DNA from: Lottia gigantea | Lineage: Eukaryota > Mollusca > Gastropoda > Lottiidae | Length of the DNA: 64,000 nt | Assembly: GCF_000327385.1 (NCBI RefSeq) | Contig: NW_008709640.1 | Location: 1,107,151 to 1,171,150, forward strand | Reading direction: 5' to 3' | In this document: piece after piece, positions 13,101 to 24,288 of the stretch | Layout: every line of letters begins with the position of its first letter | How positions within the stretch are numbered: the stretch's first letter is position 1 | Notes under the pieces: generated by a model | What the model saw: the letters and a program-made list of their open reading frames with translations, nothing else | What the model was told of the DNA's origin: nothing | The model's database searches: none | Translations under genes and position numbers: made by a program

Positions 13101-16100
13101 ATATAGCAATCGAGAGTAAACAAGATCAATTATCTTGCAGGTTTTAACAATTAACACAAGTTACGATAAATTCTTAAAACTGACAATGAAATATAGCACA
13201 TCAATGGATCCAAAATATAGCGGCGTCCCAATCGCCATTTTGAGCTTTCCGAGCTTTCAATTTTTCCTATATCTTTTTGATGTTTGGGCTTCACTGTTTC
13301 AACAACTTTACCATGTTATGGTTTAGCAGCAAAATTTTGTATTGAGCAATTAGATTTGGGAACTTTTGGAGAAACTTATGGTGTGTGGTATATTTATTGC
13401 ACTGTTTGAAAATTTCAAACTGCATGAAAGATGTTTAATGCAGTATAACATAACAATCTTCTGCGAAGCAAATATGTTATGTTTGCTTAAGCCGAGGAAA
13501 CAAACCTTCACAGCTACAGAACAATCTAGTCTTTTGTTTTTTATCGATTAACAATGAGACGGTACATTAGAGATTTCATTAAATCACTTTTTAAACAAGA
13601 ACATCTTCTAATTAGATGTAACTGTTATTTTTAAACTCTTAGTTTTTTTTAATTGTCCCGCAATCAACAAGGAGAAATGTTATTCTTTGGATTAGTTTTA
13701 GTGGATTAGTCATAATGATACCTTTGTCTAGCCAAAGTGATACATTGGTCTAGTCATGGTGATACATTAGTGTAGTCATTGTGATCCACTGGACCAGTAT
13801 AGCTATAGTGATACACTGGTCTAGTTATAGTGATGCACAGGTTGGTCTACACATAGTGATGCACTTGGTGTAGTCCTGGTGATACACTAGCCTAGTCATA
13901 GTGGAGCATTGCATGGTCTATAGTTATAGTGATTTACTGGTTATGATGATTGTGATACACTGATCTTGTCATAGTAATACACTGATCTAGTCATAGTGAT
14001 GCATTGGTCTAGACAAAGTGATACACTTGTCTAGTCATAGTGATTCACTGGTTTATTCATAGTAATACACTGGTCTAGTCATAGTGATACACCGAGCTAT
14101 TCATAGTGATACACAGAACTATTCATAGTGATGCATTAGTCTTCTAGTGACTGATCTTATCATAGTGACATAGTTCTCTGTTAAACTGCCGTGTTAATAA
14201 TAACATTTATTCATCAAATGTCTACATCAACAGTCTAAGAATATACTATTTAATAAATGATGATTCCTTATAATGTTTCAGACACAAATAAAGATGGTGT
14301 TATAGAAAAGTGTGACTTTGAAGAAGCTGCACAGGTAAAATATTACGTCTCAGTTTATATTTAAAAGCAACAATCTATAAATAAATGTTATTCTTATCAT
14401 TTATGTTAGACTAGCGTGGAACAGGGTTCAATTTGGTATCGAATCGTATTTGCAATCCACTATTCCCTATGATTAGCCGAAATAGAAATCTAGACGTCCG
14501 ACGATCTGCAAATCAAATCAAATTGTATTTTCTTCGTGAGAATTTTATGCGAAATATATAAATACACTCTCAACAATTTCATAATCTAAAGGAGCTAACG
14601 GCTTGGTAAGATCAAGATCAGTCTGCAACTGGAACATTTTGAATTGCTGAATTTTTAGGAATTCCAAATCAAAATTTAACTTAAGTAGGCAAAACTCACT
14701 TTTTGCTATTCAGGGTTTTCATGTTTTTAAATGTAATTCATTACTTGAAATCGAGATTAAGCATGAAATGAATTAATTTTTATCTGAAAATAAATATTTT
14801 TTGCCAAAGTAATAGACGACATTGTATCATACCTAATTATCTTATCTTTCAGAAAATATGTAGTTTACATCATTGGAAACAAGGAGGTGATCGTTATAAA
14901 TCAGCCGAAAAAACTCTTGCCTCAATTTGGGATGGACTCCGAAAATTCGCCGATAAAGATCAGGTATTGATTATGAATGAGCATTATCACACATTGTATT
15001 AATTGACAGTTTCGAAATGAGGACTTGGAATCTCAGATAATAGGGTTTGTGACGTCATAAAATATGCACCTAAGTGTATTGATGTTCAAAAATCAAAATA
15101 AATTTAATTTGGCCAATTCCACATGATGTACATGTTAAGTTGTTTTAAATAATACAACTTGTAAATCTGTATTAAAGGACCAAAAAATTACCAAAGAAGA
15201 ATGGTTAGTTATGTGGGAAGATTGTTTAAAGAATATATCATCAGGAAAAGGATTTCCAGACTGGCAGAAACATTACATGGAATTTATGTTCTTAGCTAAT
15301 GATACATCAGGTATGTGTTTGTCTTTGAGTGCTGAAATCTGGTGTTGATAAAACTAATGTTGTAAAACTATGACAGTTATTCCAGAAAGAACGGCAATGA
15401 GCAAGATTCCCGCCATGAAAATGGCCGCCGCCTAAAGTTGTTTATTATCATGAGTATATCTAATAAGCATAAAAGCTGAAGAGACTTTGATATTTTTATC
15501 AAAGTGTGTTGTCTGAAATTATCTGACATCAAAAAGTATATACAAGGTAATTTCTTGTGCTGAAAAATAGCCTCCGACACCCAGATTTCTCCTATCTTCG
15601 ACGAGCAGTGCGTAGGTGAAGTGGGACTGGGTGATAGAGGCTACCAGAAATATGAAAAATCACCGCTAATTGTAACGTCGGCATCTTAATATAATGGTGT
15701 GGTAAAAAAAAATGCATTTGAGCATACTTAATTTACATTTGTGTGAATTACAAAGGCAATTATCTACTTTGTAATAGAGTAATTAACTACACTATAGTTT
15801 TTGCACCACAGATTTACTTTGCTACTCTTCGTTATACACCATTTCTAAAAGCCTGAAAGATCATCCCATTCGGCCAAACCTTCGGCAATGTTCGTAAGTT
15901 TCCATGAGTTGGTAACAAGCAGTTAACGAACCGAATTATTACGAGTGATGTCATCTCAGAATTACTTTACTTACAGGAGATGGATTTATTGATAAAGAAG
16001 AATATGTAACAATTTATAAGGTATTTGGTATGCCAGAGGAAAATTCATCTGCAGCTTTTGATCAACTCGCTAAGGTAATCACTTTAAATCGGTTATTTTG

Positions 16101-16669
16101 TTAATCTGTTTTGATACAAGGGTTAGGTTGATCGTATGATATCTGCATATATCGTTTATCTGTAATACCATCAGGATCAGGTTGTTTATCTGTAATACCA
16201 TCAGGATCAGGTTGTTAATCTGTAATAATACCAGGGTCAGGATGGTTATCTGTAATGATGTCGGGGTCAGGTTGTTTATCTGAAATAATAACAGGACCAG
16301 GTTTATCTGCAATAAAACCTCGGTCAGGTTGTTTATCTGTAATAATACCAGGGTCAGGTTGTTTATCTGCAATAAAACCTCGGTCAGGTTGTATATCTGT
16401 AATAATACCAGTATCAAGTTATGATAATGATGATACTAGAATGGAAACGTATATTTAATGATCATAAAGTTTGGAAGTATTCCAGAGGATCCTATGGTTA
16501 ATATGGTGGGAAGTGTCTTACACAATATCTTTTTAACTTTTTCTTTCTTTTGCAGGGCACAGAAGGCAAGATTTCATGGGAAGAATTTGAATCATTGTGG
16601 ACAGAATATTTCACATCAGACAACCCATCTGCTAGAGGAAACTTTTTGTTCGGTCAGATTCCAGTTTGA
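4158..16669 (+). CDS. Calexcitin (EF-hand calcium-binding protein)
   Basis: Calexcitin is a neuronal Ca2+ sensor of the sarcoplasmic calcium-binding protein group, described in squid and sea slug and linked to K+ channel and ryanodine receptor regulation. Coding exons: 4158-4218, 14282-14334, 14853-14963, 15178-15310, 15977-16074, 16556-16669; all phases close and give 189 residues. EF1 has loop D21-N23-D25-G26-I28-D32. EF2 has D72-D74-D76-I79-E83. EF3 has D117-S119-D121-G122-I124-E128. The fourth loop (about 151-162) lacks the acidic first ligand and is probably empty, as in the known calexcitin structure. Family signatures seen are KICSLHHW, IWDGLRK, KEEWL.MW, FMF..NDTSGD and LWTEYF. The start is the ATG just after a CTTTCAG acceptor and matches the squid N-terminus, so a 5' UTR exon lies upstream. 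Intron 1 is 10 kb. The nearest alternative is another sarcoplasmic calcium-binding protein, but the similarity runs the full length. Confidence 0.92.
4310..4480. repeat. Dispersed repeat with short terminal inverted repeats, copy 1
   Basis: This segment of calexcitin intron 1 begins AGCCCGTAGCCAGGCTTG and ends near CGCCTGTAGCTACGG, an imperfect inverted terminal pair. It contains a run of about 16 G residues. A related stretch occurs at 17462-17575, sharing GAGTAATATATC and GGGGCATTGG. GC content is well above the neighbourhood, which suggests inserted DNA. No reading frame of note. Confidence 0.45.
8819..10005. repeat. Minisatellite, 28 bp unit with a 37 bp variant
   Basis: A tandem array in calexcitin intron 1. 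The basic unit is 28 bp (CAGTCAGTATATCATTG followed by TTGATACTGTA). A longer variant carries an extra internal ATATCATTG-like segment, and the two types alternate along much of the array. The junction ACTGTACAGT is palindromic, as is TTGATATCA in the long variant, so each unit can form small hairpins. Copies at the left end are more diverged (CTACTAAATAGC segments) and that block is itself repeated near 8850 and 9145. Confidence 0.9.
11023..11340. mobile_element. MITE family B, copy 1
   Basis: A non-autonomous DNA element in calexcitin intron 1 with long inverted arms. The left arm contains CTTGACTGCAATAGCCAC (from 11063) and the right arm contains its complement around 11291-11308. Inside these lie further mirrored stretches (TTTGTAAATGCAGC and matching partners). 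The symmetry extends outward to about 11023 and 11340. Related copies lie at 27243-27541 and 45576-45828, with a fragment at 29283-29370. There is no coding capacity. Confidence 0.7.
12039..12439. mobile_element. hAT-like MITE rich in CGATAC motifs, copy 1
   Basis: The element has inverted ends made of repeated CGATACG/CGTATCG motifs. The left end is near GTGGGGTGTAGGATATTG (12041) and the right end is ...GATACCCAGCACTAG (12424-12438), whose complement begins TAGTGCTGGGTATCG. An end of the form AGTGCTGGGTATCG is typical of non-autonomous hAT-type elements, though I could not identify a clean 8-bp target duplication. A second, inverted copy sits in an SPT16 intron at about 31436-31775 and shares the internal stretch AACTGTGATA...GAAGTGGTTA...GTCCACTGT. 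Confidence 0.6.
13700..14175. repeat. Minisatellite, 22 bp unit
   Basis: A degenerate tandem array near the 3' end of calexcitin intron 1, ending roughly 100 bases before the next exon acceptor. The unit is TAGTCATAGTGATACACTGG plus two bases, about twenty copies, with many single-base variants and some expanded units. It is unrelated in sequence to the 28 bp array upstream in the same intron. Confidence 0.85.
16153..16420. repeat. Minisatellite, 30 bp unit
   Basis: A tandem array in the last intron of calexcitin, between the exons ending at 16074 and starting at 16556. The unit contains GTTTATCTGTAATA, then ACC, then AGG.TCAGG, about nine copies. Because 30 is a multiple of three, it creates long meaningless open frames on both strands (Leu/Gln/Asn repeats on the minus strand). 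These are not genes. Confidence 0.85.
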
Positions 16670-17390
16670 ATTATTGGGGTTAAAAACAATATAGTTTTAG
16701 ATAAGCCATACGCCTCAGATCCTAGGACGGGTTTTTGAAGAATGATTTACGTGTGATTCCGTCTGGTGACTCCATCTATTGCTGCCCGATATGACCACAA
16801 TGTCACGAGATGTATACAATGTTATCGTTGGTGCCCATTGGGGGTTATGTTTTGTTATATTTTATATTAATTTCTTGGTTTTTACATATGTCTTTAAAAA
16901 AAAACTATGTAATTGGTGTTTTGGAGTTGTAATTTGTGTATCTTTCGAGATGTTATTGTAATTTTTGGTGGGATATAAATATGAAAATATAAAGTTAGGT
17001 ATGCCCAGATTAGTATCACAAAACACATAAAATACGTATAGTTATCTTAAATATGCATTGGTATGCAAAACAATTTTAATGCAATTAATGATTTCTGGTT
17101 TTATCTTGTTAATTAATAAGCAGAATTGAATCTTTAATGAGACGTTTTATCATTTAAAATATCCTGATATTGACACATTTTTTCTTTAAAAGACAGCTTA
17201 AAGTATAATTTTTGAAATTTCAACATCGTCTCAAAAGGTAGTTTGGAGAGCCCCCTCTGTCTTAAAAAATGTCATATGTAACTTGATATGGGTATTGATA
17301 TTTTTAGGTTTTTCATTTTTACTTTAATAATATAGAATGTGTATGTTTATTGGTCATTGTAATTTTTCAATAAAACCCATTCCAAATTCC
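16670..17390 (+). other. Calexcitin 3' UTR with polyadenylation signal
   Basis: The stretch after the stop codon is AT-rich and has no further coding signal. A canonical AATAAA lies at 17369-17374, so the transcript probably ends near 17390. The next gene converges on this point from the right. Confidence 0.6.
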
Positions 17391-18050
17391 AATATTGTTT
17401 ATTCTTCTTGCAGGTTTGTTTGCCATATTACACGTATTTAGACGTCAAAAGTATTAGTTTTAGGCCCGCAGCAAGACTTGATTTGGGGTGAGTAATATAT
17501 CCGGAGGGGCATTGGTCTTTAGTGGAAGAATGGAATTAGGCGGTTGTCAGAGCAATTGCGGGGTTGATATTTCAAATGCGGAAGCGCTGTGGGAGAGCCA
17601 TATTATTGAACCTTTTTTATTTGAAAAATAGAATTTCTTGTTCACCCTCTCGGTCACCACACCAGTGCAATGATTAAATGGGTCATATATCTCTGTCAAG
17701 TCAGACATTTACAATCGGCTTCTAACAATTATAAAAGATAACCATAATAAAATCTAAATTTATTTCACAAAAAAGAAACTAAAACATACTAACTTGGATG
17801 TTTCAAGTTTAGCTTAAGCAGATCGCAATGTTTACAAGACTTATGTAAACAAACAGAAAACAAAGATGTGTATCTTTTGAACAACCTTGAAATAAAAAGG
17901 AAAATCTATGTTTTAAGAAAATCTTTTACATCATATTTATTGTATTATATATAAATATTTCATCATTGAAGAGAAACATAATGCCCCATTCACATACACA
18001 ACCACTAATATAAAAAAGAAACTTAATAAAAAAAACAATTAAATTGTATT
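17391..18050. repeat. Convergent spacer with second copy of the 4.3 kb repeat
   Basis: A short spacer between the convergent 3' ends of calexcitin and the MIF4G gene. At 17462-17575 it holds a diverged copy of the repeat seen at 4310-4480 (GGCCCGCAGCAAGACTTG, then GAGTAATATATCCGGAGGGG). Nothing else is recognised. Confidence 0.4.
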
Positions 18051-20179
18051 ACAATTTCATTTATTGTTCCTGAATGTTCTCGTCTAAATTGTGATCTAAC
18101 AAGTTTTCTACCACAGTCCGGTCTAATAACGGTAGTTACAGCAAATCAAAGCACGTTATGTGCAACCCGTTTATTCATAGCAATGATGAATTGCGGGGTA
18201 GCGAAACCACATTAAAACAATATGACAACCTCTATGGGTTTCACTATGGCTGGTGGTCCTGCATCCTATCCAGTGCCCCTCATGAGATTTTGAGCAAGGA
18301 AACACATATTGTGTAGAATGTGTTACTCCTTTAGTTTGATATGTATATTCATTTAAAAAATATATAATATAGATTTTGTGCATGTGTATTTCCGAAATAC
18401 ATTTTTATATTGTGATGGACATTGACATCTTCACTGTTGTCCTAAATGAACTGTTTGTTTTATCTGAACTCAAATAATAATATGGTAGGGTAACAAAGGG
18501 GAAAGCTTCTAATATTGTACTACACATAAACATTGTTAAAATAAATGCCAATCCACTTAAAATTTAAATGTAAAAACTTATCGTTCATCACCAACATCAA
18601 CTCAAAATATACAAATAATTATATACACATACCTACTAATATACAAATAAACATAGGTGATAAGTGATACTGGAATGATATATACAACATAATTAGACTA
18701 TATTATATGGACTCAGACCACTAACACATTTTACTTGCATACGAATTTAGTCTGTGGTATTTTTTGAAATCCTCTTTCTCCCTTGCTTTGGGGGTTTTTG
18801 GCAAGCTTTTTATTGGCTTATTTTGGGAATTTGGTTTCTATAAGTCATGATGGATGGATATTTCTAAAAATAGTCCTTTTGTGAGCAGTTTCAATTTGAC
18901 CCGCTCAAGATTTTTATGGCCATGATATATTTCCAGAAATTAAGTAATGGCCAAGCTTTCATGTGACACATTGGAAAAATGTCAACGATATTTCTGGAAA
19001 AAGTAAAAGGTTGAATTTCTTGATTTAACATGAAAAGAGGTGACAAATAAATTAGTGGTTTGGGTCCACAGTGCTTACAAATACTAGAGGTCTCATGTTG
19101 GGATATCAGATATCAGAAGTAAATTAATTAATACAAATCATGTAGATCAGATCTCAAAATTAACACCAAGAAAATCAAAGACTGTACATATTGAAATTTC
19201 ATCAGCAACTTAAATAGAAATAATATGCTAAGACTACTGCCAAAGTTTTCCTGATTGCAGACTGCCATTACACCACATTACCATGTATATGTCCAAACTA
19301 GAACAATACAGAATTTTAAAGCGCAAACTTATGGGTAACAGGTAAATGGATTGAATTAAGCAGCAAAAGTTTTATTCTTTCCCTTTCAATAATAAACTCT
19401 GCACTAATCTACTTCCATTTATTGAGATTTATTTTGATACAATTGTCTAAAAAGTTAACTATACCTCTTTACTATACCTCAAATAAATAGGCACTTTTAG
19501 TTGATGTCCTAGATGTATAAAAAAAAATTGGCAATCATACTGTTAAAGCTTCCATTTTAACTATCAGTTTCCATGACTAGATATTAGATAATGCAATGAA
19601 ATGATGAAGGCAAATAACAGTTCCTTATTCTATTCTAAATAATACACAAAATGAGACAAAAATTCAGTAAAATTCTCTGTATCTGTGTATGTGTATGTGG
19701 TTCCGTCATCTAACTTAACGAAAGTGACAATATGATAACAATGAATGATATGCTTTTTCCAAAATAAATAAATATACAGTAGTCATCTTAAATGATTTAA
19801 ATTTCAGTAATTTGTATCACCTTCTAGAATGAAAATCTGGCTTACAGTTAGCTAACAATTATATAAATATACAGTCAGTGACAACAGTTGAACTCTACTA
19901 GTTTATTGTTAATAATGATGACAACCTTTAAACTGTTTATGCTTTTGCCTGCACTTGTTTAACAAATTGTAGACAAATTAGACATCGGATTTTCGTTTTG
20001 AAAAGTGATATGGATGGTAAGATTAAGCTATATCAGTTGCAATAAATATTTAGATGAGTATATCTTTTTAAAAGTTAATATAAATGGAGATCAATGAAGC
20101 CCATTTCCCAGTGAATGTTGATCTTTTACCCAATAAGTGATGACAATAGGATAAAAACACATTTTAAAACCAAATTTTC
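18051..20179 (-). other. Probable long 3' UTR of the MIF4G gene
   Basis: Downstream of the MIF4G stop codon (20180) there is about 2.1 kb of AT-rich, stop-dense sequence without coding signal. On the minus strand an AATAAA lies at about 18059-18064 (TTTATT on the plus strand), a reasonable end for the transcript. The extent is inference; only cDNA would fix it. Confidence 0.4.
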
Positions 20180-22423
20180 TCACACCACTAATCCAGCCAA
20201 TGTCTCGACCATAATATCACAGTAACATCGTGTAACTTCATTTGAAGCAGGCTCCCACTTTCTACCATAACATTCTATAAGTTCCAATAAGGTACACCTG
20301 ACTCTTGGTGGAGTTCTGAATAAAAATAAATAGAATTATATGAGGTCTGATCCTATATATAACATACAAATAGCTGAATTAAAAGATATCAAACTATTCC
20401 TTATAAAACCACAATATTTTTATTTCACTAGTGTAAAGTCAAAGTCGTTATCAAAATAGATCCTTAAGTCATTATATACAGTGAACCAAATCTTATTTGA
20501 TCTATCTTAAATTTATTAATATTCTATACAAAAAATTGCGTCAGTACTTAGAGTTCACTTACTTTTCCATGACAATTTTCCTTCTGACTAGATCAAGAAA
20601 ATCTGTCATTTTATCTGGTTCAATGGATTCTATTAATTTACCAACTGATTGCAACTGAAATTATATTATATCAATCTTCCACCATCTATATACTATGTAT
20701 GCATGATTTTATAAAAGTCATGCTATAATTTCATAGAAACAATAGATATTAAAAGTTATATCAGAATGGTGCAAATAGAAACTATGATGTGACTGTATTT
20801 CAATTTCTCTTCGTAACTGATGTTCAACACTGGCTTTTAAGATATCAAATATCAAAACTTTCATATTAGATGTCTTTGTGTGGTAATTTGGGAAGAATGA
20901 ATTAATTTTATAAAGCTATTAAGGGGAAATAAGTAGTGTTCACCTGTAACGAAATGCACTCAAATTCATCATCATCACATTTCTCATTTTCTGTATCTAG
21001 AACTAACTCACAAGTCTCTAATATTGGTCCTATTAAAGGCTTTATTGGTTCCCTATTACCCAATCTCACATTGCAGAATATCTGACATAAAAATGTAAAA
21101 AATCCTAGAAATCGACTAGTAGATTCAGCCCTTATCTCATTTTTCACTGAAAATATATAAGAGTAAAATATAAATGGCTTGTGTAAGAAATAATGCCAAC
21201 AAGGTCAAAAAAAAACCATATTGTTATAAATACCACAACAAGAACCATGAATTATTATTTTTACATTGAAAAATTGTCATAATGTTAATAACATTCAAAC
21301 AGCAAACAGTCAGAGACAGAATTTTTTTCCATAAGAAAGCAAGGATTCCTAACTGACAAAGAACACTCAACCCTTTAAAAAAAAGGCCATTTATTTGCTA
21401 CGTATCTAGTAAGCTTAAGTAATAAATATTCACTGGCTTATAATTAAGAATAGTTCATAAAACTCTGTCACTTCAGCGCCAGAGTCAGAAAACGGGGGTT
21501 TCTGCTTAAAGTTTTCTCACCTTTAAAATCAGCTTGGACAAGACCCAATAAACTGGATCTAAATTTAACGCCATCAGCTTCTAAATTGGACATTTTTTGA
21601 GCAACAAATGATCCAGATTCTGCCAGCTCTCTATCTTTCAAACATTTCTCATAAATAATTTTAGCTAAACGAGCGATATCTTCACCACTCTTACATATCT
21701 CTTCTGATATTCTAGTGAGATCTTTGAGCTGTTTTTCATCAATATCTAATGATAAATTGGCTACAACTTCTTCTATATCAGATACAGAATTGTTCCTGCC
21801 TCGAAAGTCCTGAAATCATAATATTATACAAACGTAAATAGAGTGTTAATAAGAAGGAATAAGATTAGAAGACATTATTTAACAAAAACACCTATATCTA
21901 AGTTTATAGTCTGTGTATGAAAAAGAAAAGAGCAGTTGGTTGAAACAGAAGTCTGGAAGATAAGATCATAAATTGTGATTCAAACCTAGATGGACTTCAG
22001 TCTTCAGCTGCCGACAAAATTTGTCAAATGTGACAAAATCTTAGTGAGACAGTGATAGTGTGTTAATCTAAGTGAAATTAGCTTTGTCAAACCTTATATT
22101 TCTAAATTAACACAAATCATATACACTTGAATTACTTTTTGAAAATTTAATTGAATGCTTTTTTGAAACAGGAATGATTCCTTTGATAGTGGTCAATTTA
22201 ACTATGTGCAGTGCAGATCAGATTCAAACAGATGTAGAGTGTGACATCACGGTGTTGGAAGGCTATATCACCTTCAATTCGCAGTTTTCCATATATTTTA
22301 AGAATCAATAAATTGAACTACCTTCTTGTTCGCAGCTGTTTCACCTGCTCCTCCAGAAATATGGTTTAAAATCTCAGAATTAAGCACCAATCCCCGTCCC
22401 CTACCTCTACCACGACCGGCCAT
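20180..22423 (-). CDS. MIF4G-domain protein, CTIF/MIF4GD-like translation factor
   Basis: Proteins of this group (CTIF, MIF4GD/SLIP1, PAIP1) are eIF4G-like scaffolds that link mRNA cap- or stem-loop-binding proteins to the translation machinery. Coding exons on the minus strand: 22322-22423, 21521-21809, 20944-21146, 20563-20654, 20180-20315; 273 residues, phases consistent. Residues 1-11 are an Arg-Gly repeat (MAGRGRGRGRG). The MIF4G helical repeat covers about residues 50-265. Signatures are FLGFFTFLCQIF, LQSVGKLIES and LLELIECYGRKW, which align best by memory with the C-terminal MIF4G domain of CTIF (VGFVTFLCEVF, MELQSTGRLLE) and less well with MIF4GD. Human CTIF is much longer, so this is a short form. 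The start is the only ATG before the RG stretch. Orthology within the group is uncertain; the domain call is firm. Confidence 0.8.
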
Positions 22424-24260
22424 GTTTGTTTTTGATGTTAACGTCCAGAAGAGTTATCTTTTCTTTAATCCGAAATCATCTACGTTAAAAGTTAAATACT
22501 GGTTAGGCTTCAGATTTTCAGCGAAGCTTGCAGGTTGTCAATTTGAACTAGAACCACTGGCTTCAAGAACGACTTTTTCACGACATGTTGAAATTTGACG
22601 ATTTTTCGATGAAGGTTTTTATAGTTATTGCCATAAACTTTCATAGAGTTATATAGAGAACTATAATTATTGCCTTTAACTTAAAGATAGATTTTCTTGA
22701 CCTTTCTTGATTGGTCACTCATTGGAATTCTGCAGGTAATTCTCCTCTGATATAGCTAATTATGAATTACTTATGCACATGTGAGACAAACTGGTATATA
22801 TTGGTACCTCTATATACTTTCTATTCATAAAAGTATTAGTATTTTCTTTTGCATAAATGAAAATAAGGGAACCCATCTTTAAAAAAATGACTTTTAGCAG
22901 GTACTGTACTCTCTACTCTTAGTATCCCGTTGATTATCGATTTTAGCCAGTCCCTTGTGCTAATCCTAATAAAGTGGTTATTATTATCATTATTAATAAA
23001 GAGCATAATATTATTATAATTCTCAGCGTTATATTTCGGATTACCAATAAATAGCGGGGAGGCAACTCTTCCAACTATTCTAATCAGAGTAACTTCCCTT
23101 TTCAAGATTTAAGCGGAAGAAGAAATATTTAGCGAATCGCCCAATAGAAAGTTTCAAACAGAATAGTCACAGTTTTTGAATTGGTCGCCATTGATATTTG
23201 TGTTTACACAAATTCCCGGCATTTTTATTCAACTACTGGGTAATTATTATAAGTTTTTTTTATGCTTTCTGCTTAATGGCCTAGCCTGGAATAGAATACT
23301 GCTGGGAAATCTGTCGAATCTGATAAGTGAAAGAAAGGAATTCGAGAAGGTCAAAACATGATGAATGAATGAATTTGAAAACGAAATAAAGATTTTGAAA
23401 TCATTCTACATCTAATGTTTTAATAGATATATTGTGCTCTTTCGACAGGTTACATTATATACAACTTGATTTCAGATCAGCTACATTAGGCCTAGAGGCT
23501 CAGTGAGGTAAAAACCTGAGCTTTCAGAGGGGTCTAGCCCAGCATGGGTCATTCTTCCTATTTTTCATCGGTCATTGCATCTTCATTTGCCCAAATAGGT
23601 GCAGGAACAGAAGATATTTCATTTTCACATTGTTATATTAATTTTAAAGGATGACATAAATGTATTATTAGGTTACACTACAGACTCTTGATGTTCTGTC
23701 GATATTGATAAGGGGCAATAGGCTTAGGAAGAAAGTACCGTCATTGGCTGGCGTCAACAATTTCCAACTATTCATTATTAGTACAACTTAGTTATACTGA
23801 TATTTCAGAAATATAACGTGCAAAACTGCCCACTTGGCTATGAATATGAAATTTATTGAAATCAAAATATAGATGAAAACATTTTACAAAATGTTATAAA
23901 GAATGAAGAATGTGTGAATAAGGTTATATGACAACTTGTCCAAAGTACAACACACAGACCAAGATCAATGATATAATGAGATATTTGAAACAATATTGAA
24001 AGAGAAGAATATTTCTGATTACTTAATTAGTAAACCAATTACCCTCTGATTGTCATTCATTGTTCAATCTGAATCTGTTAATTTATAGCATTTTTCCTAT
24101 TACTAATCCCATTTAGTAATTCAATATGATGAAAAAAAATTGGGGTCTTATCACAGCAGATATATCTATGATTTTTTAGGTTAATGTAATCCAAATAATA
24201 GTCGTTAGTTGGCCTTACTGATGATCCAGATCTGATAAGTCAGTTATGTTATAATTTCAG
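22424..24260. other. Divergent spacer between the MIF4G gene and Aurora
   Basis: About 1.8 kb without coding exons. It should contain both promoters. A CCAAT/CHR-like cluster is at 23141-23184 (separate entry). A TTTCAG acceptor ends at 24260 before the Aurora start, so Aurora has a 5' UTR exon somewhere in this stretch. A truncated SINE head in plus orientation lies at about 23495-23640 (GAGGCTCAGTGAGGTAAAAA). Confidence 0.45.
23141..23184 (+). promoter_or_regulatory. Candidate cell-cycle promoter elements (CCAAT and CHR-like)
   Basis: CCAAT occurs at 23141-23145 and, inverted, as ATTGG at 23180-23184. TTTGAA, the core of the CHR element of G2/M genes, lies at 23175-23180, and its complement TTCAAA at 23153-23158. 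CCAAT boxes followed by CHR are typical of mitotic kinase promoters in vertebrates; use in this animal is inference. The cluster is about 1.1 kb upstream of the Aurora start codon. Confidence 0.3.
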
Positions 24261-24288
24261 AAATTTTGGAATTTAAAAAGCCAAGACC

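Noticed and set aside
16079-16417. A 112-codon minus-strand frame of Leu-Gln-Ile-Asn-Asn repeats.
   Set aside because: It is the translation of the 30 bp minisatellite in a calexcitin intron.
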